From: Patescibacteria group bacterium
GTDB lineage: Bacteria > Patescibacteriota > Patescibacteriia > Patescibacteriales > UBA12465
Reading direction: 5' to 3'
DNA length: 6,081 nt
NCBI GenBank assembly: GCA_021734825.1
Contig: JAIPIE010000046.1
Location: 1 to 6,081, forward strand
A program made the position numbers and the translations under genes. Position 1 is the first letter of the stretch. Each line of letters begins with the position of its first letter. Positions 1 to 5,180 of this stretch are shown here, piece after piece. Under the pieces are notes generated by a model. It did not search any database and had not been told where the DNA came from. It saw only the letters and a program-made list of their open reading frames with translations.

Positions 1-412
1 CAATCATTTCTTCTAAACTAAGTTTTTCTATTTTAGTGCCACAATGCGGACAAAAAACTTCGCCTAAACGAGCGTATAGCACTCTTAAGTAATCATGAAT
101 TTCGGTTAATGTGCCGACAGTTGAGCGTGGATTATGTGATAGCGCTTTTTGATCAATTGATATAGCTGGAGCTAGGCCTAAAATTTCATCAACATCAGCT
201 GGTTTTTTTTGGCCTAAGAATTGACGCATATAAGGCGAAAGCGATTCAACATATTGACGTTGTCCTTCTGCAAAAATAGTATCAAAAGCCAGCGATGACT
301 TACCGCTGCCAGAAACTCCAGTAATTACAGTTAATTTATTATGAGGTATTTCTAGGTTAATATTTTTTAAATTGTGCATCCGTGCTCCACGAATAATTAT
401 TTTATCTTGCAT
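1..412 (-). CDS. uvrA: Excinuclease ABC subunit A (UvrA), N-terminal part, cut by window edge
   Basis: UvrA is the dimeric ABC-type ATPase that, with UvrB, finds bulky DNA lesions in nucleotide excision repair. Only the first 137 codons are in the window; the gene runs on past position 1. The reading starts MQDKIIIRGARMHNLKNI, the usual UvrA opening. The Walker A motif GVSGSGKSS is at residues 32-40, followed by the family signatures FAEGQRQYVESL (48-59), APAISIDQK (81-89) and NPRSTVGTLTEIHDYLR (94-110). CPHCG at 121-125 is the first half of a zinc-binding module; its partner cysteines lie outside the window. The ATG at 412 is chosen because it gives the family N-terminus; the ATG at 420 is in another frame. 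No Shine-Dalgarno sequence precedes it. The gene lies 22 bases after the Nudix stop and is probably co-transcribed with uvrB and that gene. Identity is very secure; nothing can be said about the second ATPase domain. Confidence 0.97.
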   Translation of the reverse strand, partial: MQDKIIIRGARMHNLKNINLEIPHNKLTVITGVSGSGKSSLAFDTIFAEGQRQYVESLSPYMRQFLGQKKPADVDEILGLAPAISIDQKALSHNPRSTVGTLTEIHDYLRVLYARLGEVFCPHCGTKIEKLSLEEMI

Positions 413-434
413 ATTGTCATTAAAAAACTATTAT

Positions 435-872
435 TTAAATTTTGTTTTGATAAATTTTTTTAGATAAATAATTTTTAATCATCAAGGCAGTGCCTTCAAA
501 TATAGGTTCTGGTAATTTTTCTAAATTAAACCATTGCCATTCTTCGCATTTTTCTGGCTCCATGATTTTTGCTTCGCCAGAAACTGTATTTGCTAAAAAT
601 CCGACATTCACATAGTGTTTTCCTTGCTCAAGACTACCCATCTCGTCGGCTAGTGATACTAATTCTAACTCAGAAATATCCAAACCTGTTTCTTCCTTCG
701 CCTCACGAATAATAGCAGTTTCCATAGTTTCTCCAAATTCTAGATGCCCACCAGGAAAACTCCAAGTTCCCTGTCCGTGAGGAGACTTTCGTAAACCAAG
801 AAGCACCTGGCCATCTTTATTTTTTATCATCACGCCGACGCCTACGAGCGGGCGCATCTTTTCTGTTTTCAT
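435..872 (-). CDS. Nudix hydrolase, NUDT15/MutT-like
   Basis: A 145-residue single-domain Nudix hydrolase, a cytoplasmic metal-dependent pyrophosphatase that splits nucleoside di- or triphosphates linked to another moiety. The Nudix box is complete: G42, E48, R56-E57, E60-E61, G63-L64 fit GX5EX7REUXEEXGU. The sequence around it (RPLVGVGV at 7-14, GTWSFPGGHLEFGET at 35-49, EPEKCEEWQWF at 105-115) resembles the NUDT15/MutT-like branch, whose members clean modified purine nucleotides; the true substrate cannot be read from sequence. The ATG at 872 (MKTEKMRPL) is preferred. The ATG at 857 (MRPLVGVG) fits the family equally well and gives 140 residues. An upstream ATG at 911 has a weak GGGAAG sequence before it, but would add 13 residues that lie within the uvrB tail. 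The gene overlaps uvrB by 56 bases in the +1 frame and lies 22 bases before uvrA, so it probably belongs to the same transcript. Family call is secure; start and substrate are not. Confidence 0.93.
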   Translation of the reverse strand: MKTEKMRPLVGVGVMIKNKDGQVLLGLRKSPHGQGTWSFPGGHLEFGETMETAIIREAKEETGLDISELELVSLADEMGSLEQGKHYVNVGFLANTVSGEAKIMEPEKCEEWQWFNLEKLPEPIFEGTALMIKNYLSKKIYQNKI

Positions 873-2754
873 ATTTTTGTTTCTTATTCTTTGTATTTTT
901 AAAATGCTCATTTTCTTCCCTTTCTTCTTCTAATCCAAGCATGCTCTCAATCTTTTTTATCACAGTTTTAGGTTCAATGCCGTGTTTTTTGTTATAGGTC
1001 AACTGAATCTTTCTTCTTCTACTTGATTCAGCTATCGCCCTTTTCATAGAATCAGTTTCTTTGTCAGCATAGAGAATAATTTTTCCAGAGACATTACGAG
1101 CAGCCCTGCCCATTGTTTGCATCAGCGAAGTTTGACTGCGTAAAAAACCTTCGCGATCAGCATCTAAGATGGCTACTAAAGTCACTTCCGGTAAATCTAA
1201 GCCTTCACGTAATAAATTAACACCAATTAAAACATCAAAGACGCCTTCGCGAAAAGATTTTAAAATATCTGTGCGCTCAAAAGTCTTAATGTCAGAATGA
1301 AGATAATTAGCTTTGATATTTCTATTATTTAAATAAATACTGAGATCTTCAGCCTGTTTTTTAGTTAAAGTGTTGATAATAACTCTTTCACCCTTAGCGG
1401 ATAATCTTTCGCACTCATTAACAATATCGTTAATTTGGCTGTAATCAGTTTTTTTATTATATACTGGCCTGATTTCAATTTCGGGATCAATTAATCCGGT
1501 TGGACGAATAATTTGTTCAATGATTTGTTTGGAGTTTTCTTTTTCGTAATCTCCTGGTGTAGCAGTTGTACAAATAACTTGACCAACTCTCTTTTGAAAT
1601 TCATTAAATTTAAGTGGCCTATTATCTAAGGCGCTGGGCAAACGCCAGCCAAATTTAACTAAAGTCTCTTTGCGAGAACGATCACCATTATACATACCTC
1701 TAATTTGCGGAATAGTGATGTGGGACTCATCAATAATTGTTAAGAAGTCGGGTTTCCCGTCTTTGAGAGGAAAATAGCTTAGAAGCGGGTCTGGGGCCTC
1801 TCCAGCCAGTTTGCCTGATAAGTGTCTAGAATAATTTTCAATGCCATGACAATAGCCAAGAGTATGCAGCATCTCCATGTCGTAACGGGTGCGTCTTTCT
1901 AGTCTTTCTGCCTCTAGAAGCAGACCATTAGATTTGAAATAAGCTAAACGATCTTGCAATTCTTCTTCAATATGTTGAATCGCTTGTTCAATTTGGGGCT
2001 TGGTTGAAATAAAGTGTTTAGGTGGAAAAATAACAATTTCTTGAAGATTTTCTAAGATATTTTTAGTAGTGTTATCAATAATACTTAAATCTTTGATATT
2101 CTGTCCTTCTAAATCAAGACGATATACCACATTTTCTGACATTGGCCTGATTTCAAATACATCGCCTCTAACCCTAAATTGACCGCGTTGCACTTCGCCG
2201 TTAACTCTCTCAAACTGCATTAACACCAACTGTCTAATTAAATCTTGTCTGGTGATAGTTTGATTAATATCTAAATGCAAAGAAGCTCCTAGGTAATTAA
2301 TGGGCACGCCTAAGTTATATATAAAGGAAACTGAGGCAACAATAATAACATCACGCCGACTTAATAAAGCTGAAGTGGCGCCATGACGTAATCTATCCAT
2401 TTCATCATTAATCATCGCTTCCTTATCAATATAAGTATCAGTGATCGGAAGATATGCTTCTGGTTGATAATAGTCGTAGTAGGATACAAAAAAATGTACT
2501 GCATTTTCTGGGAAGAAATTTTTATATTCACGATATAGCTGTGCCGCTAAAGCTTTATTTGGCGCAATTACTAAAGTAGGCTTATTGTAAGCGGCAATAA
2601 TTTTGGCGGCAGTAAAAGTTTTACCGGAACCAGTCACGCCGAGTAAAGTTTGATAATCAAAACCAGCCTCCAGTCCTTGTAGGAGTTTTTTTATAGCCTG
2701 CGGTTGATCGCCAGCCGGTTCAAATTCGGATTTAAGTTTAAATATAGCGGACAT
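817..2754 (-). CDS. uvrB: Excinuclease ABC subunit B (UvrB), lacking the C-terminal UVR domain
   Basis: UvrB is the damage-verifying helicase-like protein that UvrA loads onto DNA and that then recruits the nuclease UvrC. The 645 residues show the Walker A motif GVTGSGKT (39-46), the beta-hairpin region with YYDYYQPEAY (92-101), the Walker B motif DESH (342-345), SALDNRPL (374-381), TATPG (397-401), LHSDI (485-489), NLLREGLDLPEV (513-524) and motif VI QTMGRAAR (546-553). The helicase core ends near residue 606. The last 39 residues are a highly charged tail ending in PARRRRRDDKK instead of the UVR helical hairpin that normally closes UvrB (E. coli UvrB has 673 residues). The stop at 817 is followed by a full Nudix gene, so a simple frameshift does not hide the missing part. 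The final 18 codons overlap the Nudix gene. The ATG at 2754 gives the standard N-terminus (FEPAGDQPQAI at 11-21); no Shine-Dalgarno is visible. It is the first gene of the uvrB-Nudix-uvrA cluster. Confidence 0.98.
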   Translation of the reverse strand: MSAIFKLKSEFEPAGDQPQAIKKLLQGLEAGFDYQTLLGVTGSGKTFTAAKIIAAYNKPTLVIAPNKALAAQLYREYKNFFPENAVHFFVSYYDYYQPEAYLPITDTYIDKEAMINDEMDRLRHGATSALLSRRDVIIVASVSFIYNLGVPINYLGASLHLDINQTITRQDLIRQLVLMQFERVNGEVQRGQFRVRGDVFEIRPMSENVVYRLDLEGQNIKDLSIIDNTTKNILENLQEIVIFPPKHFISTKPQIEQAIQHIEEELQDRLAYFKSNGLLLEAERLERRTRYDMEMLHTLGYCHGIENYSRHLSGKLAGEAPDPLLSYFPLKDGKPDFLTIIDESHITIPQIRGMYNGDRSRKETLVKFGWRLPSALDNRPLKFNEFQKRVGQVICTTATPGDYEKENSKQIIEQIIRPTGLIDPEIEIRPVYNKKTDYSQINDIVNECERLSAKGERVIINTLTKKQAEDLSIYLNNRNIKANYLHSDIKTFERTDILKSFREGVFDVLIGVNLLREGLDLPEVTLVAILDADREGFLRSQTSLMQTMGRAARNVSGKIILYADKETDSMKRAIAESSRRRKIQLTYNKKHGIEPKTVIKKIESMLGLEEEREENEHFKNTKNKKQKYENRKDAPARRRRRDDKK

Positions 2755-2761
2755 TTAATTG

Positions 2762-2780
2762 ATTAAATACTAATTAAATA
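2762..2780. repeat. Two ATTAAATA direct repeats, 11 bp apart, before uvrB
   Basis: ATTAAATA occurs at 2762-2769 and again at 2773-2780, an 11-bp period close to one helical turn, within 30 bases of the uvrB start. Such spacing would suit two protein contacts on one DNA face or a simple AT-rich leader. The region is so AT-rich that chance is a real alternative. Confidence 0.3.
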
Positions 2781-2815
2781 GTTTAATATTAGGGTAAATG
2801 TTTCTGTAAATTGGC

Positions 2816-2830
2816 TATAAATTATTTATA
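2816..2830. promoter_or_regulatory. 15-bp AT palindrome just downstream of the uvrB promoter candidate
   Basis: TATAAAT (2816-2822), one central base, then ATTTATA (2824-2830) form a perfect inverted repeat with 7-bp arms. It lies just past the start site expected from the extended -10 element at 2842-2850, a place where repressor operators often sit. It does not match the E. coli or Bacillus LexA boxes. Its role as an operator is inference, and base composition alone could produce it. Confidence 0.3.
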
Positions 2831-2841
2831 AGCCTTCGCTG

Positions 2842-2850
2842 AGTATAACA
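2842..2850 (-). promoter_or_regulatory. Extended -10 promoter candidate for uvrB
   Basis: Read on the minus strand, 2850-2842 is TGTTATACT, an extended -10 (TGn plus TATACT, five of six matches to TATAAT). No good -35 lies at 17 bp; a TTGACT at 2875-2870 is 22 bp away, too far for normal pairing, but extended -10 promoters can do without one. The predicted start near 2835 would give a leader of about 80 bases for uvrB. A weaker alternative nearer the gene is TTTACA (2810-2805), 16 bp, then TATTAA (2788-2783). Confidence 0.45.
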
Positions 2851-2896
2851 TGAAAAATATATAAAATCTAGTCAAACAGATTTGCCTCTTTTAACC

Positions 2897-2923
2897 AAAA
2901 CAGGTCCCGAAAAACGAGACCTG
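2897..2923 (-). terminator. Intrinsic terminator after the CorA-family gene
   Basis: On the minus strand CAGGTCTCG (2923-2915), a TTTTT loop and CGGGACCTG (2909-2901) form a 9-bp stem followed by TTTT (2900-2897). The one non-Watson-Crick pair is a stable U-G in the minus-strand RNA but would be a C-A mismatch in plus-strand RNA, which supports the minus direction. It begins 31 bases after the corA-like stop and separates that gene from uvrB. Confidence 0.8.
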
Positions 2924-2954
2924 AAAAAATTTAATTAACAATAAATAAATCAAG

Positions 2955-3878
2955 CTATAATAATTTACGACCACGGAAAGCAATAAATAAAACACCAACA
3001 AGAGCAAAAATAAATATTAATATTCCCCAGAATACAAAAGGAGACTGAGCATAAGGCAGGGTTACATTCATACCATAAAAACTCGTGACCATGGTTGGCA
3101 AAGCAAGAATAACCGTCATGCCCGTTAAAAGCTTCATCGTACGGTTTAAGCGACTAGTAGAGATCACCTCATAAGCTTGGCGCAAATTTGTGGAATTAGT
3201 TAAGTTGCTTTTACAGCGCTCAATCAGCTGTTCATTTTGTAAACGCAAATCTTCTAATATTTCTACATCGTCTTCGGAAAAGCTCAGAATTTTTCCATGA
3301 GAAGTATTGTTTAAAGTGTGACGGATTGGAATCAGGGCACTTAAAAATTCATTAAGAGTAATTTCGAAATTAATAAAATTAGAAATATCTTTATCCTTAA
3401 TTTCATCGATATTTAAGGAGAAATAATTAATTTTCTTGTTAATTTTAGTGAGCATCTGTCCGTAATCAGCTTGAATCTCTCCAAATATCTGTAGAAATGA
3501 TCTAGTTTGTTGTGTAGTAAAAAAATCTTTACGCTTACGTAAGTCTTTAAATAAAAAATCTAAATCTTTTTTCGCCACTAACATTAAAAAACCACCACCA
3601 ACAATAATAAGTAAGGGTATGGTAGAGCTACGGTTATTATTATCTTCGCTAGGTATGCGCGCAAAAGCATAAACAGCGTTTTTCTCTAATTCCATGCGCG
3701 GCACTTCATAGGGGTCTAAGGCATCAGACAATAAATCTCTTTCCAGATGAAATTTCAGTGCTAAATTGTCTAATTCATTATCACTAGGAGTACTTACTAA
3801 AATGATACAGTCTTCCTTATAATCTTTGAGACTTTTAATATTTAAATTTTTGATGCTACGCTTATAGTAATTAATCAT
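2955..3878 (-). CDS. corA: CorA-family divalent metal ion channel/transporter
   Basis: A 307-residue member of the CorA/MIT family, pentameric inner-membrane channels for Mg2+ or related divalent ions. The N-terminal two thirds is a soluble cytoplasmic domain (about 1-240) ending in the long stalk helix, with the helical part from about 120. Two membrane helices follow at about 250-268 and 281-301, with the signature YGMN at 268-271 closing the first. A short basic end (FRGRKLL) lies in the cytoplasm. Length is usual for the family (about 300-350). The outer loop reads NVTLPYAQSP, so the MPEL sequence of classical CorA, with its acidic residue, is replaced. The transported ion cannot be told from sequence. 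The ATG at 3878 follows a promoter about 22 bases upstream and has no Shine-Dalgarno. The gene appears to be its own transcription unit, with a promoter before it and a hairpin terminator after it. Confidence 0.93.
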   Translation of the reverse strand: MINYYKRSIKNLNIKSLKDYKEDCIILVSTPSDNELDNLALKFHLERDLLSDALDPYEVPRMELEKNAVYAFARIPSEDNNNRSSTIPLLIIVGGGFLMLVAKKDLDFLFKDLRKRKDFFTTQQTRSFLQIFGEIQADYGQMLTKINKKINYFSLNIDEIKDKDISNFINFEITLNEFLSALIPIRHTLNNTSHGKILSFSEDDVEILEDLRLQNEQLIERCKSNLTNSTNLRQAYEVISTSRLNRTMKLLTGMTVILALPTMVTSFYGMNVTLPYAQSPFVFWGILIFIFALVGVLFIAFRGRKLL

Positions 3879-3907
3879 AGGATTTATTTCAAAATTATTC
3901 TGCCTTC

Positions 3908-3936
3908 ATTATACAACGAGATTGTTATTTGAACAA
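3908..3936 (-). promoter_or_regulatory. Sigma70-type promoter of the CorA-family gene, with an inverted repeat over its -35
   Basis: On the minus strand TTGTTC (3936-3931), a 17-bp spacer and a perfect TATAAT (3913-3908) lie between the preceding gene and corA. The start of transcription should fall near 3901, leaving a leader of only about 22 bases without a Shine-Dalgarno. A 6-bp inverted repeat, ATTGTT (3921-3926) and AACAAT (3932-3937), covers the -35 element and part of the spacer and could be an operator; that part is inference. Confidence 0.7.
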
Positions 3937-3948
3937 TTAACTCATTTA

Positions 3949-5070
3949 TTATTCAAAAGGAAAGACATCACTTAATTCTCCGGAGTAATAAAATTCAAAG
4001 GCAAGTGAGCCAAAAAAATATTTTTCACCTTCAATATCAAGAGTGGATCCACCGACAACCGGATTAGCTTTTGGCTCAGAATTATTGAAGCCAATATTAA
4101 AAAGAGTGGCGATTATTTCCGGACGATATTTTAAATCGTAGCCATGCTTAAGCCATTGTTCTTGCAGTTGCTTAATAATTAATGCTCCGTATAAATAAGA
4201 ATAATAATGATTTTTCTCATCGGTTAGGCGATGGTAGCGCTCTTTAGCAATACTATCGTCATCTTTATAATTAAGTAAATTTTCATACTCTGATCCAAGA
4301 TAGAATTCTGATTTCTTGTCATGAAGATGCTCTTCGGTTTCAATAGCCATTTTTTCTTTGATTGACATTATACCCCAAGCCATTTTATTAGCATTGGCCA
4401 ATATCTTTAAAGGCTTAAAAAACTGTTCGTAGAATTCTCTTTGGGTATAATATAATCTTAACTGTTCCACAATAGCAACTGACACCAGTAAGCGTGGCTG
4501 TACGCCGGTAATTTGTGAAACCTCTTTAATTAAAGCTTCATCTTTAATAATCGCCTCTTTAATTATTTGCCAGGGTTCGCCATTTTGCCAAGTATAGACA
4601 CTTTTCCCCGACACGTCAGTTAAAGCTAAGCCTAGAGACTCTTCATTCCAAATACCTGGTTTGTTTTCACAATCATCTAATAATTGATTAAAAATACTAT
4701 CTTGTCCTTGTCTCAAGCTCATGGCTAATAACATTCTTTCTAATAATTCTGGTGATTTAGTATAGGTATAAGCCTTAAGTATGTCTTTTGCGTCATAAGG
4801 AGTAATGCTCGTGGCTACGCCCAAGCGACACCAATTTAAATACTCGTTTTCTCCGTAAACAGATAAACTTTGAGGTAGACCAGGGCTAAGCCATTGTTCT
4901 ACCGGTTCTTTTTCAGCAATTAAATTATAAGCAAAAGAATTATCATCTTCTTCTCCGGCGACATTAGTTAAACCCCAGCGCACTGCCAAAAAACCGCTAG
5001 CCAAGAGCAGGATAAAGGCAAAAATAATAAGCAACAAGGTTTTAATTATATAGCGAAAGACTTTCTTCAT
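3949..5070 (-). CDS. Membrane-anchored extracytoplasmic protein, possible lysozyme-like (transglycosylase) fold
   Basis: I do not recognise this 373-residue protein with certainty. It opens with a basic stretch (MKKVFRYIIK) and one hydrophobic segment at about 8-31, which has no clear cleavage site, so it looks like an N-terminal anchor with the rest outside the membrane. From residue 180 the layout resembles lysozyme-like lytic transglycosylases: QPRLLVSVAIVEQLRLY (191-207) with a candidate catalytic Glu at 202, MAWGIMSIKEKMA (230-242) where such enzymes carry their GAMGLMQI-type motif, and a helix ending ATLFNIGFN (321-329) in the place of ALYNAG. This is a pattern judgement and not a firm homology. 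Residues 40-180 match nothing I know; Cys81 and Cys134 could pair. Just before the ATG is AAGGAC, with only one base between AAGGA and the start, closer than normal. It sits between the ldh terminator and the corA promoter; I found no clear promoter of its own. Remodelling of peptidoglycan is the best guess. Confidence 0.85.
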   Translation of the reverse strand: MKKVFRYIIKTLLLIIFAFILLLASGFLAVRWGLTNVAGEEDDNSFAYNLIAEKEPVEQWLSPGLPQSLSVYGENEYLNWCRLGVATSITPYDAKDILKAYTYTKSPELLERMLLAMSLRQGQDSIFNQLLDDCENKPGIWNEESLGLALTDVSGKSVYTWQNGEPWQIIKEAIIKDEALIKEVSQITGVQPRLLVSVAIVEQLRLYYTQREFYEQFFKPLKILANANKMAWGIMSIKEKMAIETEEHLHDKKSEFYLGSEYENLLNYKDDDSIAKERYHRLTDEKNHYYSYLYGALIIKQLQEQWLKHGYDLKYRPEIIATLFNIGFNNSEPKANPVVGGSTLDIEGEKYFFGSLAFEFYYSGELSDVFPFE

Positions 5071-5102
5071 GTCCTTATGTTATTTGTTAATAATTTATTA
5101 AT

Positions 5103-5137
5103 AGATAAAGATAGGGCCCGTTTTATGCGGGCCCTAT
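5103..5137 (-). terminator. Hairpin terminator after L-lactate dehydrogenase
   Basis: ATAGGGCCCG (5111-5120) and CGGGCCCTAT (5128-5137) form a perfect 10-bp stem around a 7-base loop. On the minus strand the stem is followed by CTTTATC, a poor but U-containing tail; on the plus strand no T-run follows. It begins 43 bases after the ldh stop. The imperfect tail means some read-through into the next gene is possible, which may matter because that gene has no obvious promoter. Confidence 0.75.
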
Positions 5138-5180
5138 AATGCATTACCAAAGAGGCTTAGCTAAATATTTTGAGGCCAAA

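Noticed and set aside
397..420. Seven-codon frame starting at the ATG at 420, overlapping the uvrA start
   Set aside because: It is very short, without ribosome site or conserved content; most likely chance in an AT-rich gap.
435..816. A hidden UVR domain of UvrB downstream of its stop, split off by a frameshift
   Set aside because: The downstream DNA encodes a complete Nudix hydrolase with all catalytic residues, so it is a separate gene and not a broken uvrB end.
873..911. Upstream start for the Nudix gene at 911, preceded by GGGAAG
   Set aside because: It adds 13 residues lying wholly inside uvrB and not expected in the family. The weak SD-like bases are part of a GA-rich stretch coding for Glu in UvrB. 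It remains possible but less likely.
2755..2954. LexA-type SOS box, riboswitch or small RNA before uvrB
   Set aside because: No E. coli-type CTGT-N8-ACAG or Bacillus-type GAAC-N4-GTTC site is visible, and the only strong hairpin is the corA terminator.
5138..5180. Short palindrome TTAGCTAA near the ldh stop
   Set aside because: Eight bases in AT-rich DNA, next to a far stronger hairpin; no reason to give it a function.
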